This document shows positions 1 through 10,290 of a DNA stretch of 64,000 nt, piece after piece. The position numbers were made by a program, and so were the translations under genes. Each line of letters starts with the position of its first letter. Positions within the stretch are counted from its first letter, which is position 1. This DNA comes from Pezizomycotina sp. ARF18 (taxonomy: Eukaryota; Ascomycota): contig AZLU01000014.1 of assembly GCA_002224055.1 (NCBI GenBank), positions 124,001 to 188,000 of the forward strand, given 5' to 3'. Below the pieces are notes generated by a model. The model ran no database searches. It saw only the letters and a program-made list of their open reading frames with translations, and was not told the origin of the DNA.

Positions 1-180
1 TGTACTGAATCCTGAATGGCAAGCGGTGCGAGCAACCATTCGTGGTCCGCATCACCTTCTATGTACGAGACGCCGTGTACCGACAGGCCATGGTTACTGT
101 ATTTATAGATGAGGCGACAATTGTCTGTTTATTATCATGTAACTCCGGTCTTGAATGTTCTTTTAGGAATAGGAAGGTAG

Positions 181-354
181 CTAAGAGGTCTGGTACTTCA
201 AATGGTACCTGGAATCGACCCCTTCAGCCATCTTCTGCAATCCTTTCAATGCTTCAAGCCATTTTTGAGGCTCTTCCTCCGCCAACGCGTCCTTTACGGT
301 TTTTAAAATCTTACTTGGCTTTAGAGCTGCAGCCGATCGCTTTACAGAAGCCAT
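181..354 (-). CDS. Small lysine-rich hypothetical protein or first exon
   Basis: An open frame of 57 codons starts MASVKRSAAALKPSK and ends in TAG. The protein is amphipathic and rich in Lys, Glu and Ala (for example KDALAEEEPQKWLEALKG), as a short helical protein or the N-terminus of a longer one would be. The overlapping plus-strand frame has a poorer composition. I do not recognise a family. A downstream exon toward the window start is possible but I see no convincing splice pair. It is flanked by anonymous sequence on both sides. Confidence 0.35.
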   Translation of the reverse strand: MASVKRSAAALKPSKILKTVKDALAEEEPQKWLEALKGLQKMAEGVDSRYHLKYQTS

Positions 355-887
355 TTGTATCGAGTCGCGGACTAACTATAAGCCTCGTTCTAAGTCGTGA
401 CTGAAATAAAAATATGTATAGGAGCAGGAGGGAATGTCATTCTGCAGTACTGAAATACGTAAAAGAGAGAAAGAAAAAGGAAAAGTAAACTCCGACTAGT
501 GGGAATTTCTGATCCTGATTTGTAGTTCACTTGTCAGAATTGACCAATTCAAGTGCGTTGGTAAGTACAGTACTTTTTGCTGAGATGACAGGCTCAAAGG
601 AAAAGCCATGGAAACCGGGGGGAAGCTTTCGTTATTTGGGCACTCGGACATTTCGTAGTTGCTTTTTCCACTTCGAGAGATAAGAGGGTAAGCAAACTTT
701 GGCGAAATAGCCTGATTCTGGTTATTTTTTTCCGGTCGAATTTCAAATACTAAATTCAAGGGCCGGCTAATGTTTGCCTTACTTGATACACTTTTTCTAA
801 GTACTTTTTGTACCTCGAGCACAAACTAACAGTATATATTGTTAGGCGACATCGTATGAGTTATCAAAGATTACCTGTTGCCAAAAC
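355..887. other. No supportable gene
   Basis: I see nothing I can name here. A 108-codon minus-strand frame (496-822) is open but has no recognisable motif, and its composition does not resemble a conserved protein. Confidence 0.4.
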
Positions 888-1048
888 CATCATCTCGTGC
901 TGTTGCACATCAACATCTCGTGGTGTTACAAGCGATCATGTAATGCTGTTGAACACCATCACGCCATGCTGTTGTAAATCATCATCTCATGCTGTTACGA
1001 ACCCTCATCTCGTGCTAGCGTAAATCAACATGTTGTGTTGTTTTACAG
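888..1048. repeat. 23-bp minisatellite, 7 units
   Basis: Seven consecutive 23-bp units of the form CATCATCTCGTGCTGTTGNA plus about three more bases can be laid end to end without gaps. Individual units differ at several positions. The period is not a multiple of three, so it is unlikely to be selected as coding sequence. Confidence 0.85.
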
Positions 1049-1354
1049 GCTATATTTTCTAAATAGGTATGTATATTCAAGTTCGGCTCGGCCCCTGCAG
1101 ATACGGAATATTTTTTAACGTTATAATTTGCAATAAAACTTCTATTTAGTGCTATAACCGTATCAAAGGAGTACGAATATACAGTAATCTATATTAGTTA
1201 TTTTCGTATAACTTAGTACGGAGTAATGGTTTTGCACAGCCTCTAGGAGCGTGAAGGATGGCACTCCTACACGCACAAGTTCGCCCACGACCACTAAAAT
1301 CGACTATATGCTCAAGCAATATATCATTCCAATACCTACTCAGGAAGACATCGG
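1049..1354. other. AT-rich spacer
   Basis: The spacer lies between the two minisatellites. I see no gene or repeat in it. Confidence 0.4.
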
Positions 1355-1595
1355 ATGTTAGTTAACGGCGATCCAGAGCCAATGTTAGCATACGGTGTTC
1401 CCAGACCAATGTCGACAGACGGTGTTTCTAGCGCAATATCGGTCAACGGCGCCAAGGGCCGGTGTTGGCATACGGTGCCCGGGATTAATATTGGCATACG
1501 GTGCCTCAGGACCGATGTTCCCATACGATGCCCCAGGGCGAATGTTCGCACATGATGCTCCAGGACCAATGCTGGCCAACGGTGCCACAAGAGCA
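1355..1595 (+). repeat. 27-bp coding minisatellite, 9 units
   Basis: Nine 27-bp units of the type ATGTTGGCATACGGTGCC followed by CCAGGACCA lie end to end. The period is a multiple of three and the units translate to a nonapeptide, so the repeat probably grew inside a coding region. Confidence 0.85.
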
Positions 1596-1751
1596 AAGCG
1601 AAGTACTCCAGACCTCAGTTCAGATGAGCCTTCAGAAACCATCACCGACTTTTCGCACATGCCTACACTGTATACTTATACTACACCAAGATTCATCGAG
1701 ATACCGCCGCTTATTTTCTTCGAACAGGATGAATCCGCGCTAGTCACTTGA
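1355..1751 (+). CDS. Nonapeptide-repeat hypothetical protein, frame uncertain
   Basis: The first part encodes about nine copies of a nine-residue unit close to MLAYGAPGP, rich in Gly, Pro, Ala and Met. After the repeats comes a charged, disordered-looking tail (RAKRSTPDLSSDEPSE) ending in a stop at 1749-1751. The repeat motif moves between reading frames after the fourth unit, because one boundary lost a base and the sixth unit is 25 bp instead of 27. The last four units and the tail share one frame. The repeat looks like a low-complexity structural or surface segment, but I cannot assign a function. Neither the start codon nor the gene's completeness is settled. Confidence 0.4.
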
Positions 1752-2299
1752 GTCGCTTGCACCTATCGTCCTCGTCCTCCTAAAAACCTGGGTAGCAGTT
1801 CATCTTTTTGTTCAGCGCGACGCCTAGCTCCAGCTCCTCCTCCATCAACGGCTCTCGATCACGAGGCTTTTATACTCCACAAATTTCACAATACATGAGA
1901 ACATACTATACCCTAGCGCCGCTGCCCCGCCAACGGCCGCGACGACTTGATCTAGGTCACTCAGCAATGAGTTCGTTGTCGGTATGAACGAGTCGGTTCC
2001 ATTGATCGCGCCGGAAAGATTTTCTACAAAGTCGGAGAGGGTGTTGAAGACTAAGACGATGAAAGATAGCTAAGTGGTACCGACTGGTTTTCTTACCATC
2101 ACCCAGACAATCAAACAAGCAGTAGCTGGAGAGAAACCAACCTAAAAACTACCGCCACACCTCTATCTTATTAATTCTCAGGCACTTCTGGTCTTCCCTC
2201 ATCTGCATCGACCATATCCTCCTGAACACACTTAGGATACAACAAAAATTGACGAACCGAAGCTGCGACGCTGCGAATAGCGGTCCCTCAAGCTAAAAA
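1752..2299. other. No supportable gene; possible upstream part of the MYND gene
   Basis: I could not find a convincing exon here that splices into the MYND-finger frame that follows. No repeats are visible. Confidence 0.35.
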
Positions 2300-2632
2300 G
2301 CCTGCGGAACTACGACCGGCGAGCTCCTCCGCTGCAGCAGGTGCAAGGTCGTCAAATACTGCGGCAAGGAATGCCAAACGAAGGACTGGAAGCAGCAGAA
2401 GACGAACCGCTTCCCCTCCGGTACCAACACTCCGCTAGGGTCGAATAGCAGCAGCCTTCATGGTGCGCAAGCCGTGACCGGTCACAACAGCATCGTCATG
2501 AAGGAGGTCGAAGGCGACGCGATGGTCAAGCTGCAGTATAAGAGCGGGGCGACTTTCGCGTATAAAAGTAACAAATGCGGCTTGTTCCTGCAGATGAACC
2601 AGCACTCGTCCGTCTGGCTGAGGATCCACTAG
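2300..2632 (+). CDS. MYND-type zinc-finger protein, 3' part
   Basis: A 110-codon frame reads ACGTTTGELLRCSRCKVV, then KYCGKECQTKDWKQQK, and ends at TAG (2630-2632). The C-x2-C, YC-x3-C and DW positions are the core of a MYND finger (zf-MYND), a zinc-binding protein-interaction module. The usual final His and Cys ligands are Gln and Arg here, and the first Cys pair is incomplete. About 70 residues of unknown type follow (GHNSIVMKEVEGDAMVKL). An in-frame TAA lies just upstream of the finger, so the 5' part is missing, spliced or frame-shifted. It could be a decayed copy, or an intact gene affected by base-calling errors. Confidence 0.55.
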   Translation, partial: ACGTTTGELLRCSRCKVVKYCGKECQTKDWKQQKTNRFPSGTNTPLGSNSSSLHGAQAVTGHNSIVMKEVEGDAMVKLQYKSGATFAYKSNKCGLFLQMNQHSSVWLRIH

Positions 2633-3340
2633 AAGGAATACAACGATGGGGAAATAGTCGTGCTCGCGCGCCGTATGACCAAGTACAGACTCACCATGGG
2701 ACATACATGCGACTTGAACCTTACCAGGCAGGGACGGCGTATTCGGAGAGCACTGGGTTTCCGACTTTATACCGAGAAAAAGTTTTAGCTTTCTTTTTAG
2801 AAAAATTTCTCTTCGCTTTTTATCTTATCTCAAATAGGTTTCCCTTATAACCAAGTTAGGTTCTTTGTGAGGGTCTCCAGATTACAAGTTAGGATATTCA
2901 GGATTATAAATATACACATTTTTTTAAATAAATTTATTTCAACCTTCCTTTTTTTTTGTTATTTTATTTATTACTATTTGCTATTATATTATTTTCTCTT
3001 TTTTTTTTTCTTTTTTTTTATTCCTTTTATTCTTTTCCTCACTGGCACTCACAGAAAATGCTCCTTTGGGTTCACATAAACAATCCAAGTACCCAACTTC
3101 GGATTTTATTCTTTACGATAGCACCTCTCTTTATATCACTTCATAAGCACCACCACAGTTTCCCTAGAACAACCTATAGAAATATTAACTATCCCTCGAG
3201 TTTGAAGCATTCATATAGTTTCCTTTCGATCTCATCTCTTCCCCTAGGAGTATCTGGGCGCTCATATCATTTGACGCCCACGTCTCGTGGCCAACTTCAA
3301 TTCCAACTACCCTCATACACTCCAACCTAACATCTCAAAG
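2633..3340. other. AT-rich, T-run-rich spacer
   Basis: Long T-rich stretches lie around 2900-3040. Open frames through them are low complexity. I see no gene. Confidence 0.5.
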
Positions 3341-4046
3341 ATGACGAAAAAGTAAAGGACCCCCAGCTTCCACCACCGAAGTTCGGTCCAGTCCGCTCTA
3401 AAAGTCTCGCCGTCAGCGAGGGCTCACCCTCGAGGCCTGAGCTCGCTCGAAATCCCCGATCTCGTGGAGATAAACTGGAGCGAGATGGCCCCGAAGTGTG
3501 GGTTTACCAGCTGCGCCTGTGCGTAAAGGCATCACTTACAACTTCGTAGCGGGACTTCAAGAAGCCGTTGGACTCTACAAGGCCCTCGGCAAAGGAGACT
3601 CAAAGGGCTGTGTCGCTTTGGAAACCGAGATACGCTCACTGTGGACGAGTTGGCAGAATTTTGCAGCCTCAAAGAAGATCGACGCAGAGACTCTGGCAAC
3701 CTCACCAATCTACATGGATTTTGGTACCTTCACGTGGTATCTGAGGAAGCCGACGAATGCCGGGGCACTAGTACCAGCGACAAAATGCGGGGGATCAAGG
3801 GGCGGTGCCGCCAGCTGAGAGGGGAGATCCAGAAGCTGAGAGATGTGATCGAAGATGCCGCAGCAGAGATGGAAGAGTACTCGGACGACGAAGAGCCCCT
3901 CGCAAATCGTACTCTCCATTTGCGCAAGGAAAGCTGCCAGCGCTCTCGCTATCCCTCAGGAGGCAGTGGCCGTCATGGAGAAGCGAAAGAGGCGACCAAA
4001 CTCTATTACCAAATTATCTGTGAGTCTCACAACTAGCAAACAGTAA
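3341..4046 (+). CDS. Hypothetical protein with coiled-coil and acidic segment, multi-frame
   Basis: The span starts at an ATG (MTKK...) and ends at TAA (4044-4046). Protein-like composition moves between frames. A first piece (KVKDPQLPPPKFGPVRSKSL) needs one extra A in an early A-run. A second runs from about 3500 (GITYNFVAGLQEAVGLYK, SLWTSWQNF). A third is coiled-coil-like (RQLRGEIQKLRDVIEDAAAE) and leads into the acidic EEYSDDEEPL. The tail is basic (MEKRKRRPNSITK). I do not recognise the family. Each switch is compatible with one missing base or a short intron that I cannot place. Confidence 0.45.
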
Positions 4047-4379
4047 GCTGTGGAAAACAGCACATGCCACACGCTCGCCGAAGCCCCCCAAAAAAAAATC
4101 GCTAAACTCAGACAAGTAGTATTTAACATTTTAGTTACTAACCTTTCCATTGAAAAAAAAAAAAAACCATTTTTTAGCCTTACCTCCTGTTAAACCACAG
4201 AAACCCTTCTGACCCAGCAGTCCAATCCACCGTGTTCGTTAGCTTACGGTTCCTACCCTCGAGGTCGGGTTAATTCAAAAGTCACCCTCAGCAGAAGCTG
4301 GGCACAGTTTCACCTTCACCCCAACCAATACCTGTGAACCGGCCAGCAGCAGACTGCGGTCCAGGATTTGGGACTCAAA

Positions 4380-5910
4380 ATGGAGCAACAGGACATCGGA
4401 AGCGACAGCGACAGCGACGGGCCGCACTGACCGCAAGTTTCGAGGAATTCAGGCCAATCCGCTCCGACTCGTCTTTTGCACAAGGGCCTTACGACGAAAT
4501 AACCCTCCGGCTACGAAGATCTCTTATCCAAGGAACCATCTTACACTATATTTGCTGCGGAATTCTTCAAACAAGATGTCGAGGTTGAAGTAACGACTCA
4601 GGCGCCATGCATTTTCCTCGGCGTGCGGGAACCCGATGAATGTTTCTGCGGCCGAGGACGCTTTGAGATTGCTTGTAGAACTTCTAAACTGGGTCTCGCC
4701 GCTTCTTTTGATTACCAGGACGAAGACTCTGAGGAGGTGTTCGAGAATCCGAGTACAGCGAATACCCTCTGATCTATGCCAAGCTGAAGACACCTGCAAC
4801 ACCTGCAACTCTGGAACGCGCGCCGTTGCGGCCAAGGAGCTACACGATGGCGAGATCTTCCACAGAGATGGCCCTCGGGGCTTCGGTTGGCCAGATCCCG
4901 AGTGGAAGACGACTGGGAAACTCACGTGCCTGTCTCATGGACTGTTTCTTCAGAGTGACAAAAGGGGTTGTGTACGGACTTAGCGCCGGCCATGGTTTTT
5001 CTGGGGCGAAGACGGGGAGCAACGTTACCTCTCCCGCACGTGCTGATATTAATAAGGCGAAGGAGGTTCTGGGGTAAACAAGCCCAACACTATCGCCATC
5101 AGAGCCCGCCCCACTCTGCCTTTCTGCTCGACCGCCTCGCGGCGAAGAGGCAAACATTCGAGTACGGACACTATCCTCAGCAGACCACCGACATGGAAAA
5201 CCACGTGCGGCTGCCTACAACGATATCAGCGTAGCGACCTTCGCAAAGATTTGCTTGGTAAAGAAGGAGGCTTCCCCGGTGTTGGATGAGCGCTTCCAGC
5301 GTATCAGCGTTCCGTGCACGAACGTTAGACTACGCCCTCTACAAGGTTACCGATCTCAAGAGAGCGGCACGAAATAGTACTTGGACGGGAGCAACGCACA
5401 GCTCCTCATCAGACGAAGTTGCCCTGGATTCCGAAGCTTAGGCTTTACTCCAAGCACCTTGTGAAACCCGCGGGACAGTAATCCGGCATACTGCTGTTCA
5501 CAAGGAGGACGGATCCTGCATACGGGGCTAAAGACCTTCAGAGTCACTTCGTTCTGATGACGAAGCCGATCGGGCCGCCAACGCCGGCCAAATAACAAAC
5601 CTGGAAGCTCGGCGGAATCTGGGTTGAGAAGAGTGAGCGACTTCCAGGATTACGCGGTGGGACTTCACACGGGAGGGTTCCCAATCCGGTATGCCGACGA
5701 GGATTGTGGGGAACGTTCAAATCCGGACAATGATCGCGCCATCGCGGCACTCCGTCTCGCGAGGGACGCTCTGGGCAAGATAAACGAGACTTATACGCCG
5801 AATTACCCCATCGGGTCCAGTCTGTCATCTAGGACTACTTACGAGGCTCACAGTCATCCTCACGATATCAAGGACGAGGGCCACGGCGAACTACAACCCC
5901 TTATCACTTA
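4380..5910 (+). CDS. Hypothetical protein, possible chymotrypsin-fold domain, multi-frame
   Basis: The ATG at 4380 opens an acidic N-terminus (MEQQDIGSDSDSDGPH). Sensible protein then continues through several frames: FEEFRPIRSDSSFAQGPYDE, EPSYTIFAAEFFKQDVEVEV, CIFLGVREPDECFCGRGRFE, and VGQIPSGRRLGNSRACLMD followed by VVYGLSAGHGFSG. The YGLSAGH block recalls the catalytic-His motif (TAGH/SAGH) of trypsin-like domains found in many ascomycete hypothetical proteins. LDYALYKV further on could hold the Asp. I see no clear GDSG serine motif. The 3' third (5600-5910) is hard to read. The protease link is inference from short motifs only. Confidence 0.4.
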
Positions 5911-6897
5911 AGTGAGACGGTAGAGGAAATAGACTCACTTTTTCATTCACAAAAAAAAAAAAAAAAGAGAGAGAGAGACACACACACAACACAGCCGTTC
6001 TGCCCATTCTGTTCCTCTTTACATTCTTCCATATTAGTTCGATATCTTTTTTTTTTTTTTTCGCGTCTCACCGCTCTTTGCCTTTAATGTGGTGCCAAAA
6101 GTTTCCTTTCGTGTTCCCAAAACCACGCATTTTGATATTTATTATCATAAAATAGCTCTATACTCTCTTTCTCTAAGCAGATACAGATTTAGTGCAGAAC
6201 TGTGTTGTACGTTTTCCGAAAATAAAAACGAACCCTTACTGTGACTAAGTAGAGAACTGATATTTGGGATGTAGTAGTTAGTGCTTTTATATCTTTTTCT
6301 TCTTCTTTCGTCTAATCTGTATACCATACATATTCATGTGCCGAGCTATGAAAATCTACGCTTCAACCTCTGTTGGCAATAAAATTTGGGCATATTATTA
6401 TTTACACAGAAATATTTCCCTGTAAACATGGCTAACCACCTATCTGGAAAACAATCATTCTTCAATTCAAAAATGTTCAACGACTATATATATATATTCG
6501 GTGGAGTCAATTTTCCTATAATAATCTAGCTACTGCGGGTTAAAAAAAAAAAGATAAAAATTAAACCTTTGAGAAATAAAACATCGCCGGGCACAGAGCA
6601 AATGAGGACCGTGAACCGAGAAATATGTTGTTTTGGTCGAGCGATAAAGACGATATAAAGACTAAAAGAAAACAAATTGGAATGCGGAGTAATCCACGAA
6701 GTTCCTGATAGAGAGATCGACCGAGCATATTGTCGGACGGCCTACGTAACTGTATACTGCGGGACGCGATCGGTTGCAAGATTGGTCCGTGGGGGTGCGG
6801 CAGTTTTCGGAGTGTGCACAATATTGTAATCAGAGATTTTTCGTATAATTTTATTTTTATTTTATTTTATTTATTTTTATTTTATTTTATTACTGCA
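5911..6897. other. Spacer with simple repeats
   Basis: Near 5950-5990 lies a run of about 16 A, then GA and CA dinucleotide repeats. A T-run lies near 6050, and a pentameric ATTTT repeat occupies about 6848-6892. I see no gene. Confidence 0.5.
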
Positions 6898-6898
6898 N
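6898..6898. other. Ambiguous base N
   Basis: This is the only N I noticed in the window. It sits between the ATTTT repeat and the first base of the GC-rich end of the inverted-repeat element, so it may mark an assembly join. Confidence 0.9.
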
Positions 6899-7144
6899 TC
6901 AGGTGCTCGACCCGGTCGGTCAAGGCGCCGGGCCGGGCCCGGGTCAGGATTTGGGATTTGGCCGCCGGGCCGGTACCGGCCCGGCCCGTGCGGTCGGGTT
7001 AACCCGCCAAGACATTTTTATATATAAAAAATAATTCTATTTGTAGATATTTTTTATATATTTTATATTTATTTTGCATTTTACATCGATTTAGGAATTA
7101 TTTATATATAATTTATTATTTATTTATTATTAATTTGCTGGCTA

Positions 7145-7490
7145 ACAACATCTCCATCCACTAACATCCCATACTATGGCTCATATCTCCATGTCCGTCC
7201 ACCAACATCTCCATGTCTATCCACCAACATCCCCATGGCATGGTTTAACATCTCCATGTCCATCTATCAACTCTCCATGACATGGCTCAATATCTCCATG
7301 GCAGAGCACCGGTATCCCCATGCATAGGCGCAACATCTCCATGTCCGTCCACCAACATCCCCATGCTATGGCTCAACATCTCCATGTCCATCCACCAACA
7401 TCCCCATAGCAGAACACCGGTATCTCATGCCATGGTCAACACCATAGTTCCTCCCACCAACATCACGATATTATGTCCCTATATTACCAA
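7145..7490 (+). repeat. Subterminal minisatellite array, left arm
   Basis: Irregular repeats of CCACCAACATC(T/C)CCATG and related units sit in the left arm. They are the reverse complement of the array in the right arm. Long open frames here (rich in His, Pro, Thr, Ser) are products of the repeat. Confidence 0.8.
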
Positions 7491-8404
7491 CATATTAGCA
7501 AAACCGTTAAACCAGAGAGATAAAATTAGAGAGATAACTAGAGAGATCCTACTTACTAATACTAAATTACCGCCGTATCCTAAGTTATAGAGGTATACAC
7601 ACGGAAGAATAGCCAGGATCCTATAGTATACGCGATTAGCTATAGAGTACTCCGGAGAACTTAGAGAATTAAAGTTAAAACTATAGAAGAGTCTAAGTTT
7701 CTACGAACTCAAAGAAAAGAGCCCTTTTTAATCTTTAAGTAGACTACTATTGGATCTAATACTTTTTTAGTATTAAAAGCGGCTAGAGAGGTAAAAAATA
7801 TTTCTTATAGACCGGTCGAAAGATATAAGGACCTCTTTTTTATCTAAACCGCTCTTAGGGCTTAATATAAGTTATGTAGCGCTTAAATAAGATAAAATTT
7901 CCTAAATTATCTATAGATTACTACTGTATATCTATAGATTACTGCTATATATCCTCGAAAATTTAATATTTTAAGATTAGGAGTTCTAATAGCTTAAAGG
8001 CGTTTATAAGAGATATTTTTTATCTTACTTACCGTTTATTAATGCTAAAATTATAAGGGTTTGATCGATAGAATTAGTAGTTTTAGACCGAAAATCCTAA
8101 TTTTTCTAAAGGATAAATCCTTTAAGTTTAAAAAATAAGACTCCTCTATAGTTTTTACTTTCTCTAAGTTATCTATATTATAATACAGGAATCTGCGAAG
8201 TAAGCGGGATTCCGGAGTCCGCACGGGGCAGTGGTATTACCTTATAATACTGCCTTCCCCCAGTTTCAATGAAAACGACCTAATCCTCTATATTTGGTAT
8301 TGGATGCGGCGGTGGTTTGGTATTGGTAAGTGGGATCTCTCTGGTTTTATCTCTCTGGTTTTATCTCTCTGGTTTTAACGGTTTTGCTAATGTTGGTTTG
8401 ATGC

Positions 8405-8770
8405 AGGACATGACATGGTGATGTTGGTGGGAGGACACCCATGGTGTTGAGCCATAGCATGGGGATACCAGTGTTCTGCCATGGAGATGTTGGTGGATGG
8501 ACATGGAGATGTTGCCCCATGGCATGGAGATGTTGGCCCATGGCATGAGATACCGGTGCTCTGCCATGGAGATGTTGAGCCATGGCATGGAGATGTTGGT
8601 GGATAGACATGGAGATGTTGGTGGATAGACATGGAGATGTTGGTGGATGGACATGGAGATGTCAAGTGGACGGACATGGAGGTGTTAGCTAGCAGATATA
8701 TATAATATAATAAATAATTATGTTGGTGGATGGAGATGTTGAGCCATGGCATGGGGATGTTGTTAGCTAG
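8405..8770 (-). repeat. Subterminal minisatellite array, right arm
   Basis: Tandem units of GGAGATGTTGGTGGATGGACAT occur in the inverse orientation to the left-arm array. Copy number and spacing differ between the arms, so they have evolved independently or were miscounted in assembly. Confidence 0.8.
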
Positions 8771-8985
8771 CAGATATATATAAATAATATAATAAATTAT
8801 ATATAAAATAATTCCCAAATCGATGTAAAAATGCAAATAAATAATAAAATTATATAAAAATATCTACAAATAGAATTATTTTTATATATAGAAATGTCTT
8901 GGCGGGTTGAAGATGCGCCGGGTACCCGCCGGGCGGGTCAGAGGGTGCCCAAACCCGGCCCGGCCCGCCCGGCCTCAAACGCTAG

Positions 8986-9297
8986 TGATGTTAGTGGGAG
9001 GACACCTATGGTGTTGAGCCATAGCATGGGGATACCGGTACTCTGCCATGGAGATGTTGAGCCATGGTATGGGATGATAGCTAGCAGATATATATAAATA
9101 ATATAAATATTATATATAAAATAATTCCCAAATCGATGTAAAAATGTAAAATAAATGAATAAAATTATATAAAAATATCTACAAATAGAATTATTTTTAT
9201 ATATAAAAATGTCTTGGCGGGTTGAGGATGCGCCAGTACCCGGCGGGCGGGTCAGAGGGTGCCCAAACCCGCCCGGCCGCCCGGCCTCAAACGCTAG
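8986..9297. repeat. Second, shorter copy of the element's right end
   Basis: The sequence from 8419 (TGATGTTGGTGGGAGGACAC) to the terminal CAAACGCTAG at 8985 is repeated directly afterwards, from TGATGTTAGTGGGAGGACAC at 8986 to CAAACGCTAG at 9297. The second copy lacks most of the minisatellite. This is a tandem duplication of one terminus. Confidence 0.8.
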
Positions 9298-9301
9298 CCA
9301 C

Positions 9302-9387
9302 GATTTTAATATTTTTTAACTAAAGTTCTTTTCTTCTTAGCAATATAAATATTATCTTAATACCTATAGATTTGTTATACCTCTTTG
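9302..9387 (-). mobile_element. Copia LTR fragment, left piece (fossil)
   Basis: This is the reverse complement of part of the copia LTR defined at 9963. It is truncated on its left, where it abuts the hAT-like element. Its continuation lies 6 kb away at 15439-15462, after the nested insertion. It is the oldest layer of the stack. Confidence 0.75.
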
Positions 9388-9962
9388 TGTTATAGAAATC
9401 CGCCTCAGTAGTATACTAGCACAAACCGGCGTACATTAAGAGACTGGCACATATTCGGGAGTGTTAGTTTCATACCTTTATAATACAGTCAGTTGACATA
9501 ATTGTTGGGACACTTACCTAAAACGGCATTTCTTCAAGTTCTACAATATCTTAAATCATCGATAACTCACTCAATTATTATCCGATTTTTATAAAATTGA
9601 AAATTTAGGTTATTATATATATAATAATAATACTAAAGTTTTATAAAATTTATCAATATTAAATTTTATATTATTTTTTAAAATTTTATATATAAAAAAA
9701 TTTATATTATTTTTAAACTTATATTATAACGTCAATATTTGATAAAAACTTATAAAATTAAAATATATAAATTATATATTAATCTAACACATATTTAAAT
9801 TTTAAAAAGATTCGTCATAAATTAAGCTATATATATTATTTTAAATTTTACTAGTTAAAAATCGCACGATTTTCGTGCAATTTCGCGTATTTTACATATA
9901 AAAAGTGCGTGAAGTACGTGTTTTTAAAAATATAAAATATTAAATATTATTACGTCATAAAC

Positions 9963-10276
9963 TGCTAGCTATTGGGCATGCCAAAGAGGTATGACAAATC
10001 TATAGGCATCGAGGTGATGCTTGTATAGCTAAGGAATAAGGAACTTTAGCTAAAGATATTAAGATCTTAGCTATAGATATTAAGGAGATTATAACGATAA
10101 GGCTCTATGAGCCGTCGAGGTAAAATATATATATTATATTAAGATTATAGTATTATTAGTTTATTATATATAGTATCGTATATTCTCTTAGTTAGTCTAG
10201 TTAGTTCTATAGTTAAATCTATAAGTTTAATCCTATTCTATATTATTAAATATTATACTATATCTCTATACTAGTA
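9963..10276 (+). repeat. 5' LTR of copia copy 1
   Basis: The LTR is about 314 bp, from TGCTAGCTATT to the primer-binding site. It matches the 3' LTR at 14559-14870. Confidence 0.9.
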
Positions 10277-10290
10277 GGTTATAAGCCCCG
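10277..10290 (+). other. Primer-binding site matching initiator tRNA-Met anticodon loop (fossil part)
   Basis: GGTTATAAGCCC follows the 5' LTR directly. Apart from one RIP-type transition it is complementary to the GGGCTCATAACC anticodon arm of eukaryotic initiator tRNA-Met. This is the half-tRNA priming known for Drosophila copia and relatives. The same string follows the 5' LTR of copy 2 (50873). Confidence 0.7.

Larger units (their letters stand above)
6899..9297. mobile_element. Long-inverted-repeat element, hAT-like, non-autonomous
   Basis: The two arms are reverse complements. The outer ~100 bp is very GC-rich (CCGGGCCGGGC-type runs), followed by ~150 AT-rich bp, then minisatellite arrays of CATCTCCATG units, then a block with GAGAGATCC(T/C)ACTTAC. 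The left arm ends near 7600 and the right arm starts near 8285. CCGGGCC-rich ends are typical of many eukaryotic hAT transposons. That assignment is by resemblance only, and I found neither a transposase nor a matching 8-bp target duplication. Between the arms (about 7600-8285) is AT-rich, CA-poor sequence of unknown origin. The right end is present twice in tandem. Confidence 0.6.

Noticed and set aside
888-1595. CRISPR-like array
   Set aside because: The units are contiguous minisatellites without spacers, in a eukaryotic genome.
1336-1660. Minus-strand open frames opposite the 27-bp repeat
   Set aside because: They exist only because the repeat is free of stops on both strands. The plus strand has the natural tail.
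8347-8836. His/Pro/Thr-rich open frames on the minus strand
   Set aside because: They are translations of the minisatellite array of the inverted-repeat element in several frames, not genes.
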